This document shows positions 6,944 to 14,710 of a stretch of 16,561 bases of DNA, in pieces. Numbering within the stretch: position 1 is the stretch's first letter; each line of letters opens with the position of its first letter. The position numbers were made by a program, and so were the translations under genes. The DNA lies in NCBI GenBank assembly GCA_005786915.1, contig SYCM01000136.1, forward strand, positions 1 through 16,561. The letters are read 5' to 3'. The notes below the pieces were generated by a model. It did no database searches and was not told the DNA's origin. It saw only the letters and a list, made by a program, of their open reading frames with translations. This DNA comes from Bacteroidota bacterium. Its GTDB lineage: Bacteria; Bacteroidota; Bacteroidia; Flavobacteriales; Schleiferiaceae.

Positions 6944-8718
6944 AGCGTAGCAAGTTCTTCTGAGGTGAAGGGCTGGCCAGTGGTTTTGCACACCGACTCC
7001 ACCGGGCGCGCCCAAAGCCCCTGAAGGTGATGCGCCAGCTGGCCTTCGTTCATTTCAATGACGACCACGCGTCGGTAGCGGTCGACCGTGGGCTTGAGCT
7101 CCGCATGCAAGGGGTGCAGGTGGCGCAGGTGGATGTAGTCCAGCATCTGGCCCTCGGCGGCGCGGCGTTCGACGTCGCTGCGCACCGCTCCGTAGGTGGA
7201 GCCCCAGGCCAAGACGAGGGTTTCGGAGCCGGGGCAGCGCTGGACCCATTCCAAGGGCCCATAAAGTCGGATCGCCGCGTCGACTTTGGCGGCGCGGGCG
7301 CGGACCATGGCCTGGTGGTTGGCCGGCTCGTAGCTGATGCGGCCGCTCCCATCTTCGCCCTCAAGTCCGCCAATGCGGTGGGCACCTCCCGGGGTGCCGG
7401 GCGCCACCCAGGGGCGCACGCCGTGGGCATCTCGGGCATAGGGCGCTTCCCCTGCCGTGCCGCGGGGAGGTGTAATACGGGGCAATTCGCTTAGGTTTGG
7501 AATGCGCCAAGGCTGGGCGCTGCCGGCGAGGTAGGCGTCGGAGAGCAGGATCACCGGCGTCATGCACTCTACGGCAATTTTGGCCGCCAAGAGGACCGCA
7601 TCAAAGGCGTCCGCCGACGTTCGGGCTGCAAGCACCGGAATCGGCGCTTCGCCGTGACGGCCGTGGAGCGCAAGGCCCAGGTCGCTTTGCTCCGTCTTGG
7701 TGGGCAGTCCCGTTGAGGGTCCGCCCCGCTGCACGTCGATGAGCACCAGGGGAAGCTCAGTCATGACCGCAAGCCCGAGGCCCTCGGCCTTTAGGCTCAA
7801 GCCAGGGCCTGAGGAGGCCGTAACCCCAAGTCCGCCCGCAAAAGAGGCCCCTAGGGCCGAAGTCACCGCGGCGATTTCGTCTTCGGCCTGAAGCACGGTA
7901 ACGTACTCGGGCTGCATTTTGGCCAATTCGTGCAAAATGTCTGAAGCGGGCGTAATCGGGTAGCTCGAGTACAGTAACGGACGACCCAGCTGGTGGGCCG
8001 CCGCCGCGAGGCCCAGCGCCACCGCCTGCGACCCGTTGATCGTGCGAAAGGTTCCGCGCTCGGCGCCGTAATGCTCCAGCGTCACTCGGTAATCCTGGAC
8101 CTCAAGCGTCTCGGCGAAGTGAAGCCCCGCCTTGAAGGCCATGAGGTTGGTCTCGTCGCCGCGAAAAACCGCCCGAAGCTCGGCCTCGACCACCGCAGCC
8201 GGCATACCGTACATCCAAGTCAGTACCCCCAATACTAGCATGTTGCGGGAGCGCATTTTGTCGCGCTGCCCCAGCGAAACCTCGGCAAGCGCTCGGGCCG
8301 TGAGGTCCTTCAGGGGCAGCTCGAGCACCCGAAAGCGTGCGCGGGCTGAATTCAAAAGGTCGGCATCGGCGGGGAGCTTGGCGAGGGCCAGGCTGCGCGC
8401 GTCAAATCCCTCGGAGGCTGCGATCAAAAGGCCTCCGGGCTTTAGCTGGTGCGCGTACTTGGCGTAGGCGGCGGCATTGAAGGCCACGAAGCAGTCGGCA
8501 AGCGCTCCGGGGTCGTGGATGGCGTGGCCCGCGATGCGAAACTGAAATCCCGAAACCCCGCTCACGGTGCCCTGCGGCGCCCGAATCTCGGCCGGAAAAT
8601 CCGAAAGGGTGCGCACGTCCCGTCCCGACTGGGCCGCGGCGCGAACCATTTGGCCGCCGAGCAGCTGAATTCCGTCGCCGGAATCCCCCGCGAGCAGCAC
8701 TACTACGCTAGACTCCAT
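6934..8718 (-). CDS. korA: 2-oxoacid:ferredoxin oxidoreductase, fused gamma-alpha subunit
   Basis: A 594-residue fused subunit, close to the usual length of about 600. Residues 1 to about 200 are the gamma domain, opening with the characteristic LLAGDSGDGIQLLGGQMV. From about 225 comes the alpha (pyrimidine-binding) domain: NGSQAVALGLAAAAHQ, the substrate-contact motif YPITP (253-257), QAEDEIAAVTSALGASFAGG, TASSGPGLSLK.EG and DVQRGGPSTGLPTKTEQSDL. A C-terminal domain (about 480-590) includes LAWGSTYGAV and IEMNEGQLAHHLQ. YPITP followed by ASD is typical of the 2-oxoglutarate/2-oxoacid group. With KorB it forms the alpha-beta enzyme; no separate ferredoxin-like delta subunit is encoded nearby, so a soluble ferredoxin would be needed. 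The ATG at 8718 overlaps the nifU stop by 11 bases and the 3' end overlaps korB by 10. Confidence 0.94.
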   Translation of the reverse strand: MESSVVVLLAGDSGDGIQLLGGQMVRAAAQSGRDVRTLSDFPAEIRAPQGTVSGVSGFQFRIAGHAIHDPGALADCFVAFNAAAYAKYAHQLKPGGLLIAASEGFDARSLALAKLPADADLLNSARARFRVLELPLKDLTARALAEVSLGQRDKMRSRNMLVLGVLTWMYGMPAAVVEAELRAVFRGDETNLMAFKAGLHFAETLEVQDYRVTLEHYGAERGTFRTINGSQAVALGLAAAAHQLGRPLLYSSYPITPASDILHELAKMQPEYVTVLQAEDEIAAVTSALGASFAGGLGVTASSGPGLSLKAEGLGLAVMTELPLVLIDVQRGGPSTGLPTKTEQSDLGLALHGRHGEAPIPVLAARTSADAFDAVLLAAKIAVECMTPVILLSDAYLAGSAQPWRIPNLSELPRITPPRGTAGEAPYARDAHGVRPWVAPGTPGGAHRIGGLEGEDGSGRISYEPANHQAMVRARAAKVDAAIRLYGPLEWVQRCPGSETLVLAWGSTYGAVRSDVERRAAEGQMLDYIHLRHLHPLHAELKPTVDRYRRVVVIEMNEGQLAHHLQGLWARPVESVCKTTGQPFTSEELATLWN

Positions 8719-8944
8719 GATCTAATGCAACGACCTCCTCGATCTCGGGAGCATGGCTGCGTACGCTGTTCTCGACGCCGAGCTTTAGAGTCGTTTGGTT
8801 GACGCTGCAGCCGTGGCAGGCGCCCAGCAGCCGAACAAACACGCGCGGAGCCTCAATTTTCACGAGCTCGATGCCTCCCCCATCGCTCTCGAGGAAGGGC
8901 CGCACTTCGGCGAGGGCCTTTTCTACGCGGGCTTCGAGGGTCAT
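8708..8944 (-). CDS. NifU C-terminal-domain (Nfu-type) Fe-S carrier protein
   Basis: A 78-residue stand-alone NifU C-terminal domain, which binds an Fe-S cluster between two protomers and hands it to target enzymes. It shows ALAEVRPFLESDGGGIELV and the cluster-binding CHGC (Cys43, Cys46) followed by SVNQTTLKLGVE. It is cytoplasmic. The ATG at 8944 overlaps the mrp stop as ATGA, which decides it over an in-frame codon 24 bases upstream. It then overlaps korA by 11 bases. Placement between an Fe-S-carrier ATPase gene and an Fe-S enzyme suggests it supplies clusters, perhaps to KorB; that client is inference. Confidence 0.92.
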   Translation of the reverse strand: MTLEARVEKALAEVRPFLESDGGGIELVKIEAPRVFVRLLGACHGCSVNQTTLKLGVENSVRSHAPEIEEVVALDHGV

Positions 8945-10077
8945 ACGTCGCGCTTTTGGGTTTTGCATCCCGCCATGGTCGTGATGCGCACGGCCTCGGT
9001 CGGCGGAAGGTTGGTCACGCGGTCCGCCAAGGCCGAAACCACGTTGCGGGCCATTTCGGTGAAGGCGTCGCGCACGGCACCGTCCTGCTGCAGTGCCGCA
9101 GGTCGGCCCACGTCGCCCGCCTCGCGAATGCTCTGCACCAACGGAAGCTCGCCCAAGAAGGGCACGTCGAGCTGCTCGGCGAGGTTGCGGGCCCCATGGC
9201 GACCAAACAGGTGGTACTGCTCGTCGGGGTGTGCCGGCGGCGTGAAGTAGGCCATGTTCTCGACGATGCCGAGCACGGGAATTTGGATGGCGTCCATGCG
9301 GAACATTCCGACTCCTTTACGAGCGTCCGCTAGAGCCACCGCCTGCGGCGTGCTCACCACTACGGCGCCCGTCACCGGCAGCGCCTGAACCAGGCTCAAG
9401 TGAATGTCGCCCGTGCCCGGGGGAAGGTCTACCAGCAAAAAGTCCAGCTCGCCCCAATGGGTCTCCTGAAGCATTTGGTTTAGGGCCTTAGTCGCCATCG
9501 GTCCGCGCCACACCACCGCTTGATCGGTTCCGGCAAAAAATCCGATCGACATAATTTTCACGCCGTAGGCCTCGACCGGGTCCATCTTGCGGACGCCGTT
9601 GACCTCGATTCCGCCCGGATTGGCGCGCTGGACGTCAAACATGATGGGCATACTGGGGCCGTAAATATCAGCGTCAACCACGCCCACACTGACACCCATT
9701 TGGGCCAGCGAAACGGCCAAGTTGGCGGTGACCGTAGACTTACCCACCCCACCCTTGCCGGACGCCACGGCAATCACGTGCTCGACGCCGGGAATGGGCT
9801 TACCGCGCAGCACATTGGCCTGCTCGGCCGGGGCCGTCGTGCGCACCTCCAGGTTGACTTTGACTGCCACTTTGGAATCAATCGTGTGCACCGCTTTCAT
9901 GAGGTCTACCTCAAGGCGTTTTTTTTGAGCGAGGGCGGCGCTGTCGCTCACCACATCCAGCTCAACTTCGCCGCCGAAGATTTGAATATTCTTAATGTGG
10001 CCGGATTCCACAAGCATTCCATTGCCGCTGGCGTTGGCAACCTGCTTGAGCGCATCCATTACGGCGGATTTGGTCAT
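8941..10077 (-). CDS. mrp: Mrp/ApbC-type Fe-S carrier ATPase
   Basis: A 378-residue P-loop ATPase of the Mrp/NBP35 group, which carries Fe-S clusters to apoproteins in the cytoplasm. Residues 1 to about 85 are a MIP18/DUF59-like domain. The ATPase has the deviant Walker A SGKGGVGKST (106-115), VDADIYGPSMP, a LLVDLPPGTGD switch/Walker B segment and ENMAYFTPP. The CXXC found in this last region in many Mrp proteins (such as E. coli Mrp) is missing here; my recollection is that Bacteroidota homologues often read like this one, so it may not mean loss of function. The ATG at 10077 lies five bases after a TACCTTTG box, predicting a leaderless mRNA. It is first in the mrp-nifU-korA-korB operon. Confidence 0.94.
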   Translation of the reverse strand: MTKSAVMDALKQVANASGNGMLVESGHIKNIQIFGGEVELDVVSDSAALAQKKRLEVDLMKAVHTIDSKVAVKVNLEVRTTAPAEQANVLRGKPIPGVEHVIAVASGKGGVGKSTVTANLAVSLAQMGVSVGVVDADIYGPSMPIMFDVQRANPGGIEVNGVRKMDPVEAYGVKIMSIGFFAGTDQAVVWRGPMATKALNQMLQETHWGELDFLLVDLPPGTGDIHLSLVQALPVTGAVVVSTPQAVALADARKGVGMFRMDAIQIPVLGIVENMAYFTPPAHPDEQYHLFGRHGARNLAEQLDVPFLGELPLVQSIREAGDVGRPAALQQDGAVRDAFTEMARNVVSALADRVTNLPPTEAVRITTMAGCKTQKRDV

Positions 10078-10082
10078 AGCGG

Positions 10083-10090
10083 CAAAGGTA
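10083..10090 (-). promoter_or_regulatory. -7 box of the mrp-nifU-korAB operon, predicted leaderless
   Basis: The minus strand reads TACCTTTG, an exact TAnnTTTG match, five bases before the mrp ATG. It sits in the 42-base gap after rlmN. No TTG lies at the usual upstream distance, so the -33 element is weak or absent. Confidence 0.5.
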
Positions 10091-10119
10091 GCATCTACAG
10101 CTCCGCGCCGCAGATGACG

Positions 10120-11184
10120 TTAGTCAATAGTCGTAAGTTCGGCCGGGAGCTTTTTGTTCGCCAACTGACCGCAGGCCGCGTCGATGTCTTTGCCCCGCGA
10201 GTGGCGGACTTTGGCCACGACTCCGACGCGCGCGAGCCCGTCGACGTAAGCCTGAAGGGCCTCGGGCGACGCCTGGCGAAAGCGCTCGTCGCCGATGGCG
10301 TTGTACTCAATGAGGTTGACTTTGCACGGAACCCGTTTGGCCAGCTCCACCAGGGCCCGCACGTCCTCGGGCTGGTCGTTGACGTCGCGCCAGACTACGT
10401 ACTCAAACGTCACCTTGCGTTTGGTGGCCGCGTACCAGTACTCGAGGCTAGATCGAAGCTCCGCAATTGGAGCCACGTCGTTGACCGGCATGATTTGAGC
10501 CCGCACTTCGTCCCGCGCCGAGTGCAGCGAAACCGCAAGGTTGAACTTCACCCCGTCGTCGGCGAGCTTGCGAATCATCTTGGGCAGGCCCACCGTGCTG
10601 AGCGTGATGCGCTTCGGCGACAGCCCTAGCCCCTTGGGAGAGGTAATGCGGTCTATGGCCTCGAGCGTGTTTTTGTAGTTCCTCAGCGGTTCGCCCATGC
10701 CCATAAACACGATGTTGGTGAGCGGACGCCCAAACTCCGCCTGTCCCTGCTCGTGAATGGCCCGCACCTGGTCGTAAATTTCGTCGGGCTCGAGGTTGCG
10801 CATGCGCTTGAGCCGGGCCGTGGCGCAAAACGCGCAGCCCATGGCGCAGCCAACTTGGCTGGAAACGCAGGCAGTGATGCGCTTTTCGGTCGGAATCAGC
10901 ACGCTCTCCACCACCAATCCGTCGTGAAGCCGCACAGCGTTCTTCAGCGTCCCGTCGCTAGACCGCTGCACCGATTCGATGCGCTGGGGGCGGAATTCAA
11001 ACTCTTCGGCCAGCTTCGTCCGCAACGCCTTGGGCAGGTTGGACATGTCGTCGAAGCTCTGGGCTCCTTTGGCCCAAAGCCAGTCATAGACCTGGTCCGC
11101 CCGGTAGGCGGGCTCGCCCCAGGACGCAAAATGCGCGCGCACCTCGTCGCGGCGAAGGCTTCGAAAATCGGGCTTGTCTGGCAT
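10120..11184 (-). CDS. rlmN: 23S rRNA (adenine2503-C2)-methyltransferase
   Basis: A 354-residue radical-SAM enzyme that methylates C2 of A2503 in 23S rRNA and, in known homologues, A37 of some tRNAs. The [4Fe-4S]/SAM motif is CAMGCAFC (Cys113, Cys117, Cys120). The two redox cysteines expected for the RlmN mechanism are Cys106 (ITACVSSQVG) and the methyl-carrying Cys338 (DIDAACGQL). GMGEPLRNY, ITLSTVGLP, NLAVSLHSA and NLIEYN are also typical. The ATG at 11184 shares one base with the upstream gene's stop (TGATG), so it is chosen over a codon at 11220; translation is probably coupled. The upstream gene encodes an unrelated secreted protein, so the operon link need not be functional. Confidence 0.95.
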   Translation of the reverse strand: MPDKPDFRSLRRDEVRAHFASWGEPAYRADQVYDWLWAKGAQSFDDMSNLPKALRTKLAEEFEFRPQRIESVQRSSDGTLKNAVRLHDGLVVESVLIPTEKRITACVSSQVGCAMGCAFCATARLKRMRNLEPDEIYDQVRAIHEQGQAEFGRPLTNIVFMGMGEPLRNYKNTLEAIDRITSPKGLGLSPKRITLSTVGLPKMIRKLADDGVKFNLAVSLHSARDEVRAQIMPVNDVAPIAELRSSLEYWYAATKRKVTFEYVVWRDVNDQPEDVRALVELAKRVPCKVNLIEYNAIGDERFRQASPEALQAYVDGLARVGVVAKVRHSRGKDIDAACGQLANKKLPAELTTID

Positions 11185-12761
11185 CAGTTGCGCTCCGGGC
11201 GAAGGCTCATGAACACCCACTTTCGGCGCTTGATTCCCGGTATCACCGCTTCTCCCGGCAGACCCAGGTAGCTCCGTCCGCGTTGGGGAATGAGCACGGC
11301 GCGCTCCTTGCGGTTGTCAATCAGGGGTACGTAGTCTAGACTTCCGTCGGGCTTCAAGGTGACCTGCGCCAGGACGGCGTTGGTCGGTTTGTTCATAATG
11401 CGGGGGGCTTGGCGATCTGCCCAGCGCTTGTCGTTGCCCTTGGCGTCGTTGAACAAGAAGTTGAAGTTCTCGCCGTCGCGCGCCACTAAAAATCCAGAGC
11501 GGTATCCGCCGTCGTTCACCGAATACTGCTTTTTGGGGATCACCGAAACGCGCTCGATGGCACCCTCGCCGTCGACCATCATCGCCCAAATGTTGTCGTA
11601 GTAGTAGTAGTAGGTGGTAACAGTTCCGTTTCGCGTTTGGGTGGTCACCACAACCATGTCATAGTCCTCCATCAGCACCAAGCTTCCGCCACCTTCGCGG
11701 GGCAAAATTCCACGGAATACGTAGGTCTCGTTGGCCAAACCTCTGCGGCGCGCGCGGGCCGTGCCGTCGCGACGGCCGTCGTTCAGGTAGTCAAATTCCT
11801 TAAGGTTTTTAAAATCCGAAGAGCTGCGCTCAAGGGTCTTTTGGTCAAGGGTCAGGTAGAACATTCCGCTCGTGGACCCGTAGCGCTTGTCCGAATACAT
11901 GCCGCTAACAGCCACTTTGCCCGCGACCTGGTCGGTTTCGACGCCGATGCCGCCCACCACGTACTTGTCCGTCATTCCGAGGTCCACTTCTTGAAACACC
12001 TCATCGTTGGGGTCGGCGTGCAGGATGAAGAACTCGCGGTTCGGGGCAAAGAGCTTAGCTTTTTCGTTTTTCTCGCGGTCAGGACTGCGCGACGCCAGTA
12101 CGTACACGTCACCGTTCAGCGCGTAGTCCACATCAGCTAAAGCGACCCGACGCATTTCGTGGTCCACTTGAACCGAGGCGCCCCCCATCGGATTCCCTTC
12201 GCGGTCAAAGCGCTTGACTTCGACGCGCAGGTCCTCTTTGCGGTCCTCTCCCGGAAAGCTCACGACCGCAAAACTGGTTGCGTCAAGGTTCCAGCTAATT
12301 CGAAAGTCGCCCATGGTCCAACGCTTGGCCGAAATCCGCACGAGTTCAATGAAGTCAGAAAAGTTGCCCTCGGGATCGATCGTGCGCATCAACACGTAGC
12401 GCAGGTCGTCGGCCTTGGAATAGGCTTGGTAGAACACGTAAGTGGTCGGACCAAAGGTTACCATGCTGTGGAACCCGACCGGCGCGTCGCGGTAGCGGTC
12501 AATGATCTCCTCAATTTGCCAAACTTGCGTCATCGTTTCGCGGTCGTAGCGCGCGTAAAAATTCTTTGGCTTGCGAAGCAACTTGAAGTAGCTGCCGTAG
12601 GTCATAAAGTAGGCTGAATCCAGGCTGGTCACGTAGTCCAACTGAATTTCGCGGTCCTTGTAGCTGCGGCTCCACCGCACTTCAAAACTCTGCGGCATCT
12701 GGGCCCAAAGGTTGGCGCAGCTGAGCACCACTAGGGTGACGAAAGAGGTCAATCGGTTCAT
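11184..12761 (-). CDS. Secreted protein of unknown function, beta-rich
   Basis: A 525-residue protein I do not recognise. It begins with a clear signal peptide (MNRLTSFVTLVVLSCANLWAQ). The rest has no transmembrane helix and alternates short hydrophobic strands with charged turns, many of the type 'value plus DG/NG turn' (MVDGEGAIERVSVI, DPEGNFSDFIELV, DREGNPMGGASVQV, KPDGSLDYVPLI). That pattern resembles beta-propeller-like or repeated-sheet proteins, which is inference. A run of five tyrosines lies near the middle of the C-terminal half. The ATG at 12761 is five bases downstream of TACTTTTG; an in-frame codon at 12785 lies upstream of that box and is rejected. No C-terminal sorting domain is obvious. 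It is divergent from the beta-barrel gene at 12829 and touches rlmN. The two divergent exported proteins may share control or work together; unproven. Confidence 0.8.
   Translation of the reverse strand: MNRLTSFVTLVVLSCANLWAQMPQSFEVRWSRSYKDREIQLDYVTSLDSAYFMTYGSYFKLLRKPKNFYARYDRETMTQVWQIEEIIDRYRDAPVGFHSMVTFGPTTYVFYQAYSKADDLRYVLMRTIDPEGNFSDFIELVRISAKRWTMGDFRISWNLDATSFAVVSFPGEDRKEDLRVEVKRFDREGNPMGGASVQVDHEMRRVALADVDYALNGDVYVLASRSPDREKNEKAKLFAPNREFFILHADPNDEVFQEVDLGMTDKYVVGGIGVETDQVAGKVAVSGMYSDKRYGSTSGMFYLTLDQKTLERSSSDFKNLKEFDYLNDGRRDGTARARRRGLANETYVFRGILPREGGGSLVLMEDYDMVVVTTQTRNGTVTTYYYYYDNIWAMMVDGEGAIERVSVIPKKQYSVNDGGYRSGFLVARDGENFNFLFNDAKGNDKRWADRQAPRIMNKPTNAVLAQVTLKPDGSLDYVPLIDNRKERAVLIPQRGRSYLGLPGEAVIPGIKRRKWVFMSLRPERN
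11598..11612 (+). repeat. Five-unit trinucleotide repeat coding for Tyr5
   Basis: Five consecutive GTA units on the plus strand, read on the minus strand as five TAC tyrosine codons within the unknown secreted protein. It is in frame, so gain or loss of units would change the tyrosine count without a frameshift. Confidence 0.7.
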
Positions 12762-12766
12762 AAGAT

Positions 12767-12774
12767 CAAAAGTA
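12767..12774 (-). promoter_or_regulatory. -7 box of the secreted-protein/rlmN operon, predicted leaderless
   Basis: The minus strand reads TACTTTTG, matching TAnnTTTG, five bases before the ATG at 12761. The nearest TTG on the same strand (12790-12792) gives a 15-base spacer, shorter than usual. The box supports 12761 as the true start. Confidence 0.5.
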
Positions 12775-12796
12775 CAGCAATTCATATGGCAAGAAA

Positions 12797-12824
12797 TTTG
12801 CCGAAATCCGGCAAAGTATCTTTA
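12797..12824 (+). promoter_or_regulatory. Promoter of the beta-barrel gene with embedded inverted repeat
   Basis: TTTG at 12797-12800 and, 16 bases later, TATCTTTA at 12817-12824 (one mismatch from TAnnTTTG) lie four bases before the ATG at 12829. The spacing equals that of the SPOR-gene promoter at 4072-4099. A perfect 7-bp inverted repeat, TTTGCCG-AAATC-CGGCAAA (12797-12815), fills the space between the two elements and would be a natural operator site. Confidence 0.45.
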
Positions 12825-12828
12825 CTCC

Positions 12829-13578
12829 ATGATTGCACGCCTTCTTTTGGCCACTTTGGCCGTGACCTTGGCAACCTCGGCTACCGCCCAAGTCACTGTG
12901 AAACGTTACAGCGTCGACGGCACCACCACCACTACCAGCGAAAGTCGAAATACCGAACGAAACCGACAGCGCCAACTCAACCGCTACCCTACTGCGCTGA
13001 AATTCAACGTCGCCCCCTTCTTTGCGGGGCATTATCCAATCTCGGTGGAGTACCGCTTGAGCCCCTACGTCACGGCCGAAGCCGGGCTGGGCCTCACCAC
13101 GCACAACAGCCTAGACGCCTTCATCAACGAGGCCGTGGTATGGGACAACAATGCCTTTTATGCCGCGAAAAGCCGAGTGCGCCCAGGTTCCAGCCAAACG
13201 TTCAATTTCAAAGTATTTCCGGGCGGAGACTCCTACGACGACGGATTTTACCTCGGATTCTTCATCCAAAACCGACGCTACAACAAGCTGTTTACAGGAG
13301 CAGACCAGAACTTCACTAGCTTCAAGCAGAACTTCGACCAAGGCCTGATGATCGGTACCCAGCTGCGCTCCAGCGAACGCGTCATGGTGGATTTGAGCAT
13401 GGGACTTTCCAACCGTTACGTCAACTTTCCCATGGTACTCCAAGACTACACGATTGATCCCGTAACCGGCCAGGAGCGCTACGTCGCGCGGCTTGACGAA
13501 ACGCAGGACGGACGCAGCCAGAACATCGGCTTTTTTGTGGGCATCAAACTCGGCTACCTCCTGGCGGCCGCACGCTAA
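12829..13578 (+). CDS. Outer-membrane beta-barrel-like protein of unknown function
   Basis: A 249-residue protein with a signal peptide (MIARLLLATLAVTLATSATA, then Q). A Thr/Ser-, Arg- and Gln-rich segment (about 31-52) follows. From about 55 the sequence alternates polar and hydrophobic residues in strands: LKFNVAPFFAGHYPISVEYRL, YVTAEAGLGLTTH, QTFNFKVFPG, GFYLGFFIQNRRYNK, GLMIGTQLRSSERVMVDLSMGLSNRY and IGFFVGIKLGYLLA. This is the pattern of a small outer-membrane beta-barrel such as the DUF3575 or OmpA-barrel-like groups, but I cannot name a family. An in-frame start further upstream (12712) would lie inside the divergent gene and lacks a signal peptide at the right place; 12829 fits both promoter and signal peptide. 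A hairpin terminator follows at once. It is divergent from the secreted protein at 11184-12761. Confidence 0.75.
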   Translation: MIARLLLATLAVTLATSATAQVTVKRYSVDGTTTTTSESRNTERNRQRQLNRYPTALKFNVAPFFAGHYPISVEYRLSPYVTAEAGLGLTTHNSLDAFINEAVVWDNNAFYAAKSRVRPGSSQTFNFKVFPGGDSYDDGFYLGFFIQNRRYNKLFTGADQNFTSFKQNFDQGLMIGTQLRSSERVMVDLSMGLSNRYVNFPMVLQDYTIDPVTGQERYVARLDETQDGRSQNIGFFVGIKLGYLLAAAR

Positions 13579-13599
13579 GGCCCAGCGTCACCAAATTAA

Positions 13600-13634
13600 A
13601 AAGGCCGGCCCGCGAGGGTCGGCCTTTGTTTTTA
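13600..13634. terminator. Bidirectional intrinsic terminator
   Basis: A 12-bp stem (13600-13611 with 13616-13627, one G-U wobble) closes on a GCGA loop, a GNRA tetraloop. It is followed by GTTTTTA on the plus strand and preceded by an AAATTAAA tract, which is T-rich on the minus strand. It lies between the convergent ends of the beta-barrel gene (13578) and queA (13649), and so can end transcripts from both sides. Confidence 0.88.
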
Positions 13635-13648
13635 GTCCGAAATCCGCA

Positions 13649-14704
13649 CTACACAAAAAGCAGCGCGTCGCCGTAGCTCAAGAAGCGGTACCCTTCTTTG
13701 ACCGCCGTGCGGTAGACGTCCATGGTGAGTTCGTAGCCCGCAAACGCCGCCGTCAGCATGAGCATCGTCGATTGGGGCGCATGAAAATTCGTAATCATGC
13801 TGTTGGCCACCGTGAACTCGTGCGGCGGAAAAATGAACTTCGACGTCCACCCGTTGCCCGCCTTGATGCGGTGGTCGGTGATGGTCGAGGACTCCAGCGA
13901 GCGAATGACGCTCGTGCCCACGGCGCAAACGCGGCGCTTCTCGGCCTTGGCCTGATTCACGCGCTCGGCGGTTTCAGGGTAAATCCAAAACTGCTCGGAC
14001 TCCATTTTGTGCTTGCTGAGGTCTTCGACTTCAACTTGGCGGAACGTACCCAAACCCACGTGCATCGTCATTTCGACAGTATCGACACCCTTGATTTCCA
14101 GCTTTTTCATCAGGTTTTTGCTGAAGTGCAGCGAGGCCACGGGGGCAGCCACGGCACCCTCTACTTTGGCGAAAATGCTCTGGTAGCGCTCTTCGTCAGA
14201 GGCCTCCAGGGGGCGCGTGATGTACTTGGGGAGCGGCGTTTCGCCCATCTCCTTGAGCTTTTGGCGGAATTCTTCGTAGCTGCCGTCGAACAAGAAACGC
14301 AGGGTGCGTCCGCGCGACGTCGTGTTGTCGATGACCTCGGCCACTAGGCTGTCGTCGTCCCCAAAATAAAGTTTGTTCCCGATGCGGATTTTGCGTGCGG
14401 GATCCACTAAAACGTCCCAGAGGCGGCTTTCGGCGTTGAGCTCGCGGAGCAAAAAGACCTCGATCAAGGCGCCGGTCTTCTCCTTATTTCCCCACATGCG
14501 GGCCGGAAAAACCTTGGTGTTGTTGATCACCAGAAGGTCGCGCGGCTCAAAAAAGTTGGCCAGGTCGCGAAAGTAGTGGTGCTCCATGCTTCCCGTTTCT
14601 CGGTTGACCACCATCAGGCGAGCGTCGTCACGGAAGTCAACAGGGTGCTGCGCAATCTGCGCCTCGGGCAAATCGTAGCCAAAATGGGAAAGCTTCATTT
14701 TCAT
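13649..14704 (-). CDS. queA: S-adenosylmethionine:tRNA ribosyltransferase-isomerase
   Basis: A 351-residue QueA, which transfers and isomerises the ribosyl group of SAM onto 7-aminomethyl-7-deazaguanine in tRNA to make epoxyqueuosine. Typical segments include the N-terminal YDLPEAQIAQHPV.FRDDARLMVV, DLLVINNTKVFPARM, GALIEVFLLRE, ASLHFSKNLMKKLE, MHVGLGTFRQV and CAVGTSVIRSLES, with a C-terminal PPHEF.VANSMITNFHAPQSTMLML. Length matches the family. The ATG at 14704 lies six bases after a TACCTTTG box; the in-frame TTG at 14713 overlaps that box and is rejected, while a second ATG at 14698 remains possible. A hairpin terminator lies just beyond the stop. In many Bacteroidota queA directly follows truB; here an opposite-strand gene separates them. 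Confidence 0.95.
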   Translation of the reverse strand: MKMKLSHFGYDLPEAQIAQHPVDFRDDARLMVVNRETGSMEHHYFRDLANFFEPRDLLVINNTKVFPARMWGNKEKTGALIEVFLLRELNAESRLWDVLVDPARKIRIGNKLYFGDDDSLVAEVIDNTTSRGRTLRFLFDGSYEEFRQKLKEMGETPLPKYITRPLEASDEERYQSIFAKVEGAVAAPVASLHFSKNLMKKLEIKGVDTVEMTMHVGLGTFRQVEVEDLSKHKMESEQFWIYPETAERVNQAKAEKRRVCAVGTSVIRSLESSTITDHRIKAGNGWTSKFIFPPHEFTVANSMITNFHAPQSTMLMLTAAFAGYELTMDVYRTAVKEGYRFLSYGDALLFV

Positions 14705-14710
14705 AGGGGG

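Noticed and set aside
5705..7024. Long plus-strand open frame (439 codons) across korB and the yebC start
   Set aside because: It is antisense to two clearly conserved genes with intact motifs, has no family features, and reflects the low stop frequency of GC-rich antisense frames.
5978..8718. A linked ferredoxin or delta subunit gene for KorAB
   Set aside because: No small open frame with CXXCXXCXXXCP was found in or beside the operon.
9520..10629. Plus-strand open frame opposite mrp and rlmN
   Set aside because: It crosses two real genes and an intergenic promoter on the other strand; the product is rich in His, Val and Arg with no recognisable domain.
12712..12828. Upstream extension of the beta-barrel gene
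   Set aside because: It would run through the divergent gene's start and both promoters, and it buries the signal peptide in the interior of the protein.
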